This document shows, piece after piece, positions 11,340-23,100 of a stretch of 64,000 bases of DNA. The position numbers and the translations under genes were made by a program. Each line of letters begins with the position of its first letter. The first letter of the stretch is position 1. Origin of the DNA: Prostheceraeus crozeri (Eukaryota > Platyhelminthes > Polycladida > Euryleptidae); the NCBI GenBank assembly GCA_907163375.1, contig CAJQUW010006089.1, positions 1 to 64,000 of the forward strand, in the 5' to 3' direction. Under the pieces are notes generated by a model that was not told the origin of the DNA, searched no databases, and was given only the letters and a program-made list of their open reading frames with translations.

Positions 11340-12345
11340 AAAGTAATCGAGCGGTGTAAAGAAGCCTTTCAAATCTCCTACCCCAAATCTGCCCGCGATT
11401 GCCTCTGTTCTGGACGTCCTGTGACTATCAACACTGGATAATCAATATTTGATGGCTCAAACACTTGTCGAAGCCACTAAAAAGCAGCTCAAACATCAGC
11501 AGACGATGTGTGTAACACAATGTGAGACAAATGAATTATCGTCCACACATACCGCGAGTAATCAACGGTCTTATGAAAGACGATATAGTGATCTCAGTTT
11601 AAAATTTTGTGAAGTGTTAGTGCGTAAATCACAATGAAGAAGCGCTTCCCGATAACATTGTGTGGTTTGATAATGCGTAATGCAAACTGTCGAGTGGTGT
11701 CAATAGACATAATTGTAGATATTGGAACTCTAAAAATCCTCACATTGCTGTCGGAAGGCATTTGAATGATCATGATATCGCAGTATAGGCATTCATTTCT
11801 TCTACAGGAGCTATAGTTCCTGTGACCTTTAAACTTACGAAAGCTGGCTAAAAATCATTTGAGAGATTTACAAGAAGTTGTTGTTTCGAATCTTCAGCAG
11901 AGAGGATTTTTAAGAACTATACATGTATTTCTAACAAGATAGTTCTCCCTCGTTAGGCAACCATGGTGATGAATTATCTTAGCTCAATTCTTGCAGACAA
12001 ATGTATTGGACGGCGTGGATGCATCGAATGGTCACTTCTATCATCTGATTTCAGGACAATGGACTTCTGCATCTGGGGTGTAGTCAGAGATTTTGTGTAT
12101 GTCAGAAACCCACATGGCAAAGCTGATCTTCAAACTTCCATTCATGTGGCATTTTCTCAAATTCATGACGACAATGACTTTTCTCAGATTGACAATTTAT
12201 TTAGAAGTAGTATCTCTTGCTATGATGAATATATTGAGGCAATCGGATCACAGTTTAGGTATTTGAGGCGGAAATGGAATTTTAAATTTTGGATATTTTA
12301 TGTACAGGGAAAGATATCGCTCTGGAACGACTCTTTTTGATAACA
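11340..12345 (+). pseudogene. Decayed mariner-superfamily (IS630-like) transposase
   Basis: A broken DDE transposase on the plus strand in at least three frames. An N-terminal remnant lies near 11340-11440 (CSGRPVT). The block SSGVNRHNCRYW...NPH at 11690-11745 is typical of transposases whose N-terminus is annotated DUF4817. The C-terminal third is a 125-codon ORF (11963-12340) with GRRGCIEWSLLSSDFRTMDF and CIWGVVRDFVYVRNP, matching the family pattern 'GRRG..EWP.RSPD..P.DFFLWG.LK..VY'. The expected PRSPD is degraded to LSSDF. Several stops and frameshifts make it an old fossil. No terminal repeats were located. Confidence 0.75.
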
Positions 12346-12479
12346 AATTTCTATGGGGCAATCAAAAAGATACTCATATAATATTGGAGAAGTGAAGGAT
12401 ATCTTGGCACTTGCTGCAGACGTGTAGTCAATATTCTTTGATATTAAGTGTATAGTCATTTATTTACCATTCTGCCACC

Positions 12480-12800
12480 ATATCCTTCACTGCCCTCAAG
12501 ATCTGACCCGGCTACACTCTCGGCATCCACTGCAAGGACCTCGTGAAGAGCCTCCAAAAACGGACTTCGCAATGCCCGAAGACTTAAGTGCCTTTATTTC
12601 GGAAAGGACAAGTCATCCTCATGGACATCGTCTTCCTCGCAGTGGGTCCAACTCAACAGGCTCCGCTGTAAAACTGGAAGATTTGCTGCCGACGTGTTTC
12701 GCTGGGGACTGAGGAATTCTGCTAACTGCCCTTACGGATCAAATTTTCAGACTCATGACAGAATGTCCATTGTTTAAATCCCCGTGCTCCCTCACAGATG
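12480..12800 (+). pseudogene. LINE 3' end fragment (C-terminal cysteine-rich tail)
   Basis: From about 12571 to 12776 one plus-strand frame reads through QLNRLRCKTGRFAADVFRWG, then LRNSANCPYGSNFQTHD. This matches the tail of many non-LTR retrotransposon proteins: 'LNRLR.G.GR......WG....C.CG...QT..H'. The first cysteine of the usual CxCG motif is kept and the second is replaced by tyrosine. The upstream reverse transcriptase is missing, as expected for a 5'-truncated insertion. Confidence 0.65.
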
Positions 12801-13773
12801 TAAATAATCATATCTTCAGCTTCACTATCTTCAGCACTGCAATTTTTTACCTTTTCATGCGAACATTTTTTTAGTACAGTCAATCCATAAGGTAGAAGCA
12901 ATGTACTAAACTGAAAATGATAAGTGGCAGTAATCAAATCAAAATTTATCATCCGTGAATTCTATTATGCCAAGTAATTAGGCAGAAAGTGATCTACATG
13001 TAACTCTATTGATGTAAAATGCTATCCGTAGTCTTAAAAGGCTTCAATAGGTAAGGGAATAATGCAAGTACATGCGATATAGTAAGGACTTAACTTAATT
13101 GGAATCACTTATACGAATTATGAAAAGTTGCTCACTTGAACGTTCCTCGACTACGAATTCTACTGCTACTACAACGTGTGGGTAATACTTCATCAATTTG
13201 GCCAACTTTGTTCTAACGATGACGGTCGATTGGTCATTTGAAAATTGACACCGCATAGATCTGTCATCTGCCAACTTTGTCTCCCTGTTGCGATTGAGTA
13301 AGAAGATAGAAGTGTTTGATATTCAGATAAAGATAAAGTTATGAGATCCTGACAAGGGCGCATGGATCGTTCTCTACAGGTGTTGAGAATCATTCAAAAG
13401 TTCAGCAAAGCGTGTCTAAGAATGAAGAAAAATGTGATACTTAAAGTGATTCAACTTGTTAGTAATGAGTTCATTAACAGGAACTCGATCAGGATTCGCG
13501 TTTCGGCCCCTAATTCCTGAACGCTCAGACCTGTTCGAGTGGGGCCCTGCACATTTATTATGTACAGACTCAAAGACATCAACTTCAAATGTTAATACAA
13601 ATGAAACAGAAAATAAAATATACGATGAAAATTAAATATAAATAGCGGAAACTATTCAGATTGAAGGAAAATAACATAATAAATAAGTAATTGCGATGAC
13701 AATAAACAAATTGCGGAAAATTTTTAGAATAAAGGAAAATGACATGATAAAAGGTAATTAAATTGAAAGAAAT
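12801..13773. other. Intergenic; one dispersed repeat copy
   Basis: No gene is supported. Positions 13455-13590 are shared with 32832-32965 (see that entry). Positions 13590-13790 are very rich in A on the plus strand. Confidence 0.5.
13455..13590 (-). repeat. Dispersed repeat, copy 1 (possible Penelope-like terminus)
   Basis: On the minus strand this segment contains GGGCCGAAACGCG, then CCTGATCGAGTTCCTGTTAA, and resembles 32832-32965 block by block. The CGAAAC core, and a purine-rich block before it, resemble the hammerhead-like motifs found in Penelope-like elements, but the CTGANGA half is not clear. The family is therefore uncertain. Confidence 0.5.
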
Positions 13774-14164
13774 CAAATCATGCAAAAGTTCCCGCACACC
13801 TTGAGAAAATCATAGCTAGCGGCCGTTTTGGACTGCGCATGAAGTTCGCGTTAGCTGTCGGTTAAACTTCATGGAAAGACGAATAGGTCTACAAGAAAAT
13901 TATTTGTGAGAGTCATACCATCGTTCATTGAGAACAGTAAAAAAGGCAGAACCAATTTCAGTAGCGATTAAAGTCAATGATATCGATCAATCGATGTCTT
14001 TGACATTGTCTTACGATGAAATCTATCTGACGGAATGCATAATGACATTATGGAGATGAAGTAATGGAGATATCGATTGCCATGAGTTCAAATTTTTACG
14101 TGAAATGACGATATCAGTTATTCTTCTTCGTTAAATGCTGTCCATTTTTGCATTCAATTGAAAA

Positions 14165-15183
14165 ATGAGTCGGGGGTCTGAATCATTGCGTTGGAGAATC
14201 ACCCTAAAAGAAGACGCAGGGTGGTCGTATGGAGCAATTACATCTCATTTTGTAATTGCAAGATCTACTGTCCGAGACCAGGTGAAGTGCTATGCTGAAA
14301 CTGGTAGCGTTGAAGACAGGTTGAGATCACGACGACCCCTCGCAATGGATTCTGACGATACAGATCGTGTCATAGCGACTGCTGAAAGCAATCCATTCGC
14401 CACCTTGCGCGAACTTCAAAAATGAATCCGCAATAATCTTGTGACAGTTTCACAGTCAACGATTTGTCGTCGCCTCCGTGCTCGTGGACTCAACACCTAT
14501 CGTCCACTTAGTTTCCGCTGCTAACCGAAAGGCACAAGGTCGACCGACCAGAGTGGACTCGGCAGCATCTTCCATGGTCTGTGGATCAATGGCGGCAATT
14601 TGCTTTTAGTGATGAGAGTCTTTTTTTGTCTACGTTGGGCTGATGGGAGAATTCAGGTACGGAGGCTTCGAGGAACGAGACTGACTAATCAGGCTGCAAT
14701 GCAATGGTTTGGCACAGCAGGAGGCGGCGGAGGTTCCATAATGTTGTGGGCCGCCATCAGCTGAAGACACAAATCTGCCATGGTGCTTATGAACGATACT
14801 TTAAATGGCCAGAAATATCGTGACGAAATTTTGGGGCCAGTCGCAATTCTGTTTGACTTGGAAAGCATTGGCTCTGGCTTCATCTTCCAAGACGACAATG
14901 CCACACCTCAACGCAATGCATTTGTCAATGTTTTTTTATGAAGTGCGGACAGATTACATGGAGTGGCCAAGCAAAAGTTCATGCACCAATCCTATTGAGC
15001 AGTTGTGGGATCAACTTGAAACAGCCATTTCCAGGCGATTGATCTGAAATCTGAAAGACTTGGCGCCAGTAGTGATGGAGGAATTGTCTGTAATACCACA
15101 AAGGCGTGTAAAAAAGGCTCATTCGATCGATGCGGACACGCTGTGAGCAAGTGATTGCTGCTTCCGGAGGAGCAACTCGATAT
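14165..15183 (+). pseudogene. Broken Tc1-like transposase
   Basis: An 86-codon ORF from 14165 holds the paired helix-turn-helix DNA-binding region (SYGAITSHFVIARSTVRDQV ... ETGSVEDRLRSRRP) and ends at a TGA at 14423. The same frame continues with IRNNLVTVSQSTICRRLRAR. The catalytic domain follows in other frames: FAFSDES (first Asp, about 14600), NVVGRHQLK, LNGQKYRDEILGP, GFIFQDDNATPQ (second Asp, about 14880) and NPIEQLWDQLETAISRR (Glu, about 14990), so all three DDE residues are still visible. The last recognisable block is near 15090-15150 (IPQRRVKKAHSIDA). At least one stop and two frameshifts make it non-functional. Confidence 0.85.
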
Positions 15184-16617
15184 TAACCTTTCCCTTTTCT
15201 TTAATACCAGTTTCCTATAGCTTGCATTTTGTAATTATATCAAGCTTAGCTTTTTCTGATACCAAATTTGTTTTTAGGGTCACAATGAATGTCTTCATTA
15301 TAATTCATCTTAGCATAAGATTTCAACATTCTTGTTCCTAGTTGCAATATTGTCCGGTAAATGCCATGCAATTCCTATGGAAGGAAAAAGCTCAATATAT
15401 GTCCGCTACCACAGATATTTCAGTGATTCATTAATCATCTTCAATTAAGTATTGACGCTGTAGGCTATACTGTGATTGCTTAAACGAATCGTAAAGCAAC
15501 TCAATGACCAAAGAATGAGATCATTGTGTTTACACGCTTCCATTGGTCCGCCATTTGGATCCACCCATCATCTATTGGTGTTGATGTAAAGCATGAATTC
15601 AATATATTCAAGTGCGTATGTGAAACATTTATTTGGGCCATGTGATCATGTGACTTCACATGCAAAATTATACAGGCAGAGATTCGTCGGAAGATTTGTG
15701 TCTAGGCCACAGGATACCATTTACTTTCAGAATGAGCGAGATTTTTATGCACATGCTTCGTCCTCTGATGAATTTCATGCATAATATCAGTATCTTACAA
15801 TCATCGTGACATTAAATTTGATTGGAATTTTAAATCGCTTTAATGGTTGCTGAATCAATTACTTGAACTACATGTTGTAAAGTCCACGCTTGATAAAAAT
15901 TTATTTTCTCAAATCCTTCCATGAAGCTTAGCATTCCGGATGAAAATGTTAACAAATTGATCCTTTCATTGTCACTAGAAATGGAGCTAGTTGCTATCCA
16001 TTACTGAAATTCACATTATGAACAAATTCTCCTTTCTTAGTCTCCTTTCTTACTTACCATTTTTTGAAATGCAGTTGATGAAACTTAAGAAAGTATAAAC
16101 AAGCAAGCCGAATGAAGCATAAGTACTCCTACTCACTTTTAATTACCATTCTGTTCATGTTATAGAGTTGCGCTACTTTCCCTACTGATGTTGACTAACC
16201 ATTGCTAGATGCAACCTGTAGTCTGGAAAGTTTTGATTAATGTGACATGAAATTTCTACTGCTAGGAATTTGAATGCTAATGTTCTATGTCATTTTCAAC
16301 ATAGTTTTGTCATTTATAACATAATCCGAGCTATTACCTTGGATGAATTATAATAGGAATATTGTCATAGTTTAGAGGACAATATTCCTATTATAATTCA
16401 TCCAAGGTAATAGCTTGGACTATGTTATAAATGACAAAACTATGTTGAAAATGACATAGAACATTAGCATTCAAATTCCTAGCAGTAGAAATTTCATGTC
16501 ACATTAATCAAAACTTTCCAGACTACAGGTTGCATCTAGCAATGGTTAGTCAACATAAGTAGGGAAAGTAGCGCAACTCTATAACGTGAACAGAATGGTG
16601 TGAATAGGAGTACTTAT

Positions 16618-17327
16618 TAGGGTTTTCAAAATCCCGACTTTTCCTGATCCCGGGATCCCGGAATTGATCCCGATTTCTTTTGCGATCCCGGGATTGACAA
16701 GCTCAATCGATTTGTTGTAAAGCACAGGGTCATATACCGGGTGTATCTATAGGCTTGTGCAGGCTGAGTCATGGAGGTCTCTCAGAGGAGTTCTGAAATG
16801 TCTGAACTGTTTAATCAGCTTAGAACTTTATTGTGAGATAGACACGTGCCTGAACTTCTATGACTTGGCAATGAGTTTATGTTTCAGTTTTTATATGCGG
16901 GGTATACTAAAGTATGTACTTGTAGGCCTATTGGATCATGCGGAATGATCTCATTAATGATAACAATCATAACATTGATGAAGCTAATATGTGGTTTTCT
17001 CATTTTCATGTCCATCCGTCCAAATGACTTGTTACGTCTTGTAAAAGCATGATGTTGTATAATACCGGTACATGTTATAGTAAACCACGCTTATTCATAT
17101 ATGGCTTGACGACTTCTTAATCTCCAGACCAGTTGACTGAATACCCTATCCTGTAGATTACCTATACTCGTATAGCTTTTTTGCAATATCAATGAAAATG
17201 AGAAATTAATGCATTTGGAATTCACATATCCACACAGAAATAACTCCAAGCTCAATAGGAATACGATAAAAATTTACTGATCCTACTGATTATGAGATGG
17301 TGGCGAATCCCGGGATTGGAAACCTTA
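16618..17327. mobile_element. Non-autonomous hAT element, 710 bp
   Basis: It interrupts the right arm of the palindrome: the left arm has the intact site in one piece. Termini are TAGGGTTTTCAAAATCCCG and, read inward from the right, TAAGGTTTCCAATCCC. The 8-base flanks are GTACTTAT (16610-16617) and GTACGTAT (17328-17335), one mismatch apart. An 8-bp target duplication and a TAGGGTTTTCAA-type end are hAT hallmarks. Subterminal GATCCCGGGATCCCGG repeats are present. No transposase was seen. Confidence 0.9.
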
Positions 17328-17922
17328 GTACGTATGCTTCATTCGGTTTGTTTATTTATGCATTCTCAAGCTTCATCAACTCTATTTCAAAAAAAAGGTG
17401 GCTGAGTAAGAAAGGAGAGTTAGTTTAAAATGTGAATTTCATTAATGGATTGCAACTGACATAATTTCTAATAAAAATGACATGGCAAATTTGTGCTAAT
17501 CTTCATGGAAGGATTTGAGAAATGTGATTTTTCACCATGCACAGACCTTACAGCTGTGGTTCAAGGAATTAATTTAACAATCATTGATGCGATTTAAAAT
17601 TCCAATCAAAAGTTATGTCATGATGATCGTAGGATGCTGATATTATGCATGAAATTTATCAGAGGACGAAGCATGTGCGTAAAAATCTCGCTCATTCTGA
17701 AAGTAAATGATATCCTTGACTTAGACACAAATCGTCCGGCGAATCTCTGCCAGTGTAATTTTCCATGGAAAGTCACATGATCACATGACCCAAATAAACA
17801 TAGAAATAAACTGTTTATCTGAAGTTCGCTAGAATGGAAATTGACTAAAGGTAGCGGCACATCCGGGGGAACTAAGTTGGGGCATGAAGAACCAATTAAA
17901 ACATTCGATTTACTCATGTGAC

Positions 17923-19553
17923 CAGAGGCGTCGCGACCGGGGGGGGGGTGTGGGGGACCGTGACACCCCCCAATATGAAATTATTAAAAGATTCAGGTAA
18001 AATGAGAAATATCAGGTAAACCGCCGGTTTGCCGGCGATTCAGCTCCAATATTCACTGCCGCTGTTCTTAGCCACAAAAACACGTCTTGTCACAAAAACA
18101 ATTCATAATGTCGGGAAATTCTTACCCTTTCTAGACACCAGAAAGTATATGGTTAGTTGCTGTCGATGATATTGATTTGTCACGCGAAAGCGGTCAAACA
18201 TAGCGCGCTGAAAACGACCTCTACCCGGGATGACTGTATATGCGAGCAGGAGGAACCACAGAATTAAATATTTTGTTTATCTGCTTCGGTTTGCTAGAAG
18301 TGTGATTAATGAATGTGATGGACGGCACATTGAGGAACCTATTGGTAGGCAAAAAGGAATTCCTTATACCTTACAGAGATAGGAAAAAAGTGATTAATGT
18401 GAATGTGAGGATTAAAAGGATTAATGTGAGTTCCAGCAAAGTGCTTCGATTGCCAAAATTCCTTCAGATTCGAAGAATTCAGATCATTGCCCACACGTTT
18501 TTTCCATAATATTGGCCCTTCCAATCATTATTAAAGAAAGTAGCAGGCGTACGAAAATTAGTTCACTTGATGATTTCACATCCTCTCCTCGGCATTGCTC
18601 ACTGTATGGTGCATACATTGAATGGAAGCCAGGCATCGATGTGTGTTTTGGTGTGTGCGAGGAGTGATATCACAGCACGCACGCATCTCTCACTGGCTCT
18701 GTTGTCCTCTGCTGACAGCTTATTGTTTGCCATTTTCAATAGCAAGCGATACACGAATTATCCATTCGAGAAGGAGCAAGTTGTCTAATTCTGTGATGTA
18801 CCATTTCGATATTAAGGTTACATATAACTCTTCCTTTCTAGGAAACCGAAGCCCGCGCAGATGAATCTAATTCTGTGGGAGGAACAGTCGCCTCGCATTT
18901 TCTTAAAAATTGGAGCATAAGGCGATGTGAGTTAGCTCTGCTAAATTTAAAATATCTAAGTGCAATTGAAATGTAATTCCAGTACCCTACCTATAATGTG
19001 GCCAGTGAATATTGGCACTGAATCACCTGACGCTGAAACGCCTGCAACTCATTCTGCCTAGCTGTGTAGTGTATATTTAGCCGTTGATTCATATAAGTTC
19101 TGGCTATTGCGTTGTCCCTTGAGGAGATGACGTCATCTCTACGGTGGATTTCATCGAACCTTCCTCATACCGCGTCAGTCACACGCGCACCGCGGAAAGC
19201 GCACGGCATGAATAAGGCACACCGTCCACTCTGTGCGTAGAAGTTTATTGTTAACAGCGTGTTAACTTTCTCGATACAAACACCATCGAAAATTTCCTTA
19301 GCAGTCGAGACTACTCAATATAAATAATATTAGTATGAACCACCAATTAAATTATTTTTCATTTATAGGCGTCATTTCCGGCCGATTAGATGACTAAGTA
19401 CCTCTTCTGCAGGATATAATCATGAAACATGTTGGAATGTGTGTGTGAGTATGCGTGTGTGCAGTAATCAGGTAAATTTTGGTTCTTAGTTGTAAATCAG
19501 GTAAAATTTAGCAAACACCCCCCCCCAATGATGTGTCCTTAGCGACGCCTCTG
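17923..19553. mobile_element. hAT element, 1631 bp, with perfect 8-bp target duplication
   Basis: Both ends carry a perfect 12-base inverted repeat, CAGAGGCGTCGC, and the element is flanked by identical CATGTGAC octamers (17915-17922 and 19554-19561). A G-run (about 17940-17948) and a C-run (about 19518-19526) sit just inside the ends. It interrupts the right arm of the palindrome. No transposase frame is recognisable, so it is non-autonomous, and it contains the MITE at 18257-18877. Confidence 0.95.
18257..18877. mobile_element. hAT MITE, family A, nested copy
   Basis: Ends are CACAGAATTA and TAATTCTGTG, flanked by the identical octamer GGAGGAAC (18249-18256 and 18878-18885). Other members lie at 25963-26485 and 41756-42054, with a right-end fragment at 57795-57931. 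Shared internal blocks include TTATCTGCTTCGGTTTGCTA and TTCCTTCAGATTCGAAGAAT. An internal TCTAATTCTGTG near 18787 suggests a composite copy. Short ORFs inside it are not conserved between copies. Confidence 0.9.
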
Positions 19554-20185
19554 CATGTGACTGATTCTAACCCAATGATACAGACGTTGGCAGGTGCATA
19601 AGTGAAAATGCGTGCGATTTATGTGCCGTTATTGTGCATTGCATGAAGCTTAATTTCCATTTTAGAGGTTTTATTGTTGTCAATTTCTATGCAAATAAAT
19701 GTTTCTATGTTTTTCAAGCCATCTATGCACCTGGATGTATTGAATCGATGTTTTGCATCAACACCAATACACAATGGGTGGATCGAAATGTCGGACCAAT
19801 GGAAACGTAGAAAACACAATGATCTCATTCTTTGGTCATGGAGTTGCTTTACGATTCGTTTTAGCAATCACAGTATAGCCTACAGCGGCAATACTTAATT
19901 GAAGGTGATTAATGAATCACTGAAATATCTGTGGTAGCGGACATACTCGTATATTGAGCTTTTTCCTTCCATAGGAATTGCATGGCATTTACCGGACAAT
20001 ATTGCAACTAGGAACAATATTGTTCGGCAGAATGTAGAAATCTTATGCTAAGATGAATTATAATGTATGATTGGAATATTAAGCAAATGCAATCGTCAAA
20101 GACATTGTGGTCAAGCTTACATAGCCACACAACACATGGCAATGATATATGATTTTTCAACTGTGCGGGAACTTTTGCAAGACTG

Positions 20186-23100
20186 TATAGGGATATCTAA
20201 CTGATGTCAGGCTTTACATGTTGTAGAAAGTCCGAATCATGGATTTAATGAACGTGTCTCCGAAGGAAACTCGTACACGGAGACTCGTACATTGAGTCAA
20301 TGAACGAGGACTTTTTAAGTGTAAAGACTGAGATCTGTGATACAATATAATTTAAATGCCGCAAGAATACATTATCGTTTGATGTAATGTTATTCGGACT
20401 TTAAATTGAATCAGAGTTTCATTCAATCAGCATGTTTCATTCCCATTATGAGACTTTTTTTCAAAATAGTGCTTTATTTAATCAAAATTATTTAAATCAT
20501 CATAGAAATTAGTGGTTCAATGCTTGAAATGTATCCAGGATTGTGAGATATGAGTTGCCGAAAATCACAGATATATATCATGTATCTAGCATAACCTGAG
20601 ACATAATGGATATACCTAGGACAACAGAACCTTATTTTCCCGATCTTTATTTTTCAACTCACCGATGCTTTATTTCCCGAGAGAAAATAAAGCACTGCTT
20701 TCAAATAGCAAACATGCTTTAAATCAGATAGAGTTCTTTATTCTTATACTATAAGAAAATAAAGGTTCATTACGTGTCTGATAAAGAACTGATATTTCAC
20801 TTTACACAATTAGAAAGTCCAAGACATATGGACATCTAGAGATGGCTTGTACACTGCCAATTTCAGTTACTTATCCAGGTGCGACATCTAGATATCCATG
20901 ATTTAATGTACGAGTCTCGTTCATTAAATCTATGACGAGAGCTTTCTAAGTGCACAGCAAAATATCTGTGGCTTATCCTAATTTATTTCACGAACCGTAC
21001 ATTAAACGTTTAATGTACTGTGTACATGAATGTCTTCTTTATTTGTATAATCTACTTGCATTTTTGTGATATTTCTGCCGAAAAAGAAGTTATTTAAATA
21101 TACATATATATTTTTCAGTCCATTGAGTAGTTGCGAAAGACTATAAATTATGTGGAATAGTACCATAAATAGGCATTTAAGTGTACAGTAGAATATATGT
21201 GGTTTATCCTAAGTTATTTCACGAACCGTATTAAACGTTTAATGTACTGTATACATTAAGTAAGTGCTATATATAGATTTATATATATATATATATTTGG
21301 TTTATATAGATTTTCATGGAAATCGCCATTCTAATTAGAATGTATCCAGTAAAAGAAGATAAGGTACAGGGATGAGTGAAATAAATACTTGTGAAACACT
21401 ATGAATTGCATGGAATAGTGGCATAAATAGGCATTTAGATAGAAGCAAGTCATCAGTTTTTAGAATTTTTTTGTTGAAGAGGTGATATTAAAAATGTTAT
21501 GTTAAAGAAGTGACGATAAACAATTCCATTCGTTCTTTGATGAAACTCTATGTCAATAAATCTACATCGAATCGGTAAAATTTATGATTTCGTTGACTAG
21601 AGATGGACATATTCAACAATACAGGTTCAAGCAGAATATTTTGAAGCATCATTACATGTTCAACATCTTCAAACAAACTGGAGCTCCATCTCATCATGCT
21701 TTGTGTATAAGAAACAAACAGCTCTAGCGACGTTTTCCACAGAAATTGTTCGTACCTGGTTCGTACGTGACGAATAGATACGTCTCCCCTTCGTTCTGCT
21801 TATCCTAAACCAATGGACTTTAATACTTGGAGCATTTTGAAGTTTTGAAGTACGAAGTGTACAAAAAAAGTTGAAGACAATTGAGAATTTCAGTTGATCA
21901 ATAAAAGCAACAATTTCCTTACTTCATAAAAACGTATGTCGGCGCAATTTTGCGCATTTAGTTTGACATTCCAAGTTTCATTTGTCATTTTGCATGCTGT
22001 TTTTTAATTTTCTTAATAAATTTTGGACTTTTTCCTTACCAAATGAAAGAAATATTTTCTTGTAATGGTTAGTGATATAGAGAATTTCGATATCTGGTAT
22101 GATAAAATTGAACAGCAGAGGAAGCAGAAACGATTGCAAAATGTAATGACAGAAATTTAATTAATGTTCGTTTCAAACTATAAGGCTTCAGATTATCTAT
22201 GATCTAAACCAGTGTTGAAGAGAAGAAACCTGTCTTCTGTAAATCTGTGACTGTAAGCTGCTATGTTGTGAAAAATGTCACAGGGTAATAATTTTTGTCA
22301 ACAAATGCACCATAGTCATATTTTTACAATATCAGTGGAATACTTGTGATTTATCCTGATAAGTATGGACAGGACACTGCCTTGAGCATTTTTATCAATC
22401 GAACTTAGCAATCTCATTTTTATCATGGAAATGACAACTTAAGTACAGCATATTAAAAGAAAAGGGAAATTCACCTTTTCGTCTGTGACACAGAATCTTT
22501 TGAGAAATTGTGGACGAATGTTTTTCATGATGCTTTTGTGCCAACTGTTGTCGGTCATTACTTCGTACATACGAAGATTGTTGACTAATGGTGGAGGTCG
22601 TGCAAGCTCTTATGCTGGATTTGAATGGGAAGCTAGCTGGATCCAAGCGGATGCTGTTGACATCTTTGAAATATGAGCCTGGCATATTTTTTGATATTCG
22701 TGTTTCACCAGACACTGACTCGCAAGCGACAGAAGTTGATAGCAGATTTTCAATGTTAGTGTATATGAAAATTCATCAAGCAAATTGAACATGAAAATTC
22801 TAGATGTAAAAATCTAGCATAAATGCAAAACAAAAGTCATATTTTCCGGCAACTTTCAAACTATTGATTTGTGCATGTTCCGTCTTGTTGGGGACTTTTG
22901 CAAATTCATCTTATCAACGCACAAGCTGTGCACCATCGCAACTTGAAATAAGGCCTGATCTAACTTTGCTAACATATGACGGCAAGTCGCAAAAACTTCA
23001 AATCTACTTCAAGGAATTTGTACTTATACGAGTCTGACGCTACGCTTCAGTTTGTTGCATACGTTTTGGGACACCGCGTAAATCCTCTCTATATTGTCTC

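Larger units (their letters stand above)
15296..20065. mobile_element. Inverted dimer (giant palindrome) of a TIR element
   Basis: Left arm 15296-16366 and right arm 16378-20065 are reverse complements around an 11-base spacer (16367-16377). The outer ends are CATTATAATTCATCTTAGC and its complement. The inner ends carry CTATTATAATTCATCCAAGG, so each arm is itself bounded by inverted TATAATTCATC repeats and looks like a complete copy of one element, the two lying head to head. Without the two hAT insertions the right arm is about 1.33 kb; the left arm (1.07 kb) lacks about 260 bases near 15600. Arm identity is very high near the centre (16150-16610) and clearly lower, perhaps 80 %, further out. 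No coding capacity was seen. Foldback or Galileo-like behaviour is possible; the superfamily is unknown. Confidence 0.85.
13774..20185 (+). mobile_element. Tc1-like transposon, split by later insertions
   Basis: The right end (20150-20185) reads on the minus strand CAGTCTTGCAAAAGTTCCCG and is followed outward by TA. The left end (about 13774-13810) carries the matching (A/T)TGCAAAAGTTCCCGCACA. 'CAGT..CTTGCAAAAGT' is the classical start of Tc1-family terminal repeats. The ends share about 35 bases. The transposase relic (14165-15183) lies just inside the left end. The distance from the transposase to the right end is explained by the inverted dimer at 15296-20065. The left outermost bases have decayed, so that boundary is approximate. 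Confidence 0.75.

Noticed and set aside
14689-14904. Minus-strand ORF over the Tc1 transposase
   Set aside because: Antisense shadow of the catalytic domain on the plus strand.
15240-15295. Right terminus of the Tc1 element directly after its transposase
   Set aside because: No CAGT...GCAAAAG end occurs here; the matching end was found at 20150-20185, beyond the inverted dimer.
22395-22792. Overlapping ORFs of 60-106 codons on both strands
   Set aside because: No frame shows a conserved motif, none is bounded by convincing splice sites, and composition is local average.
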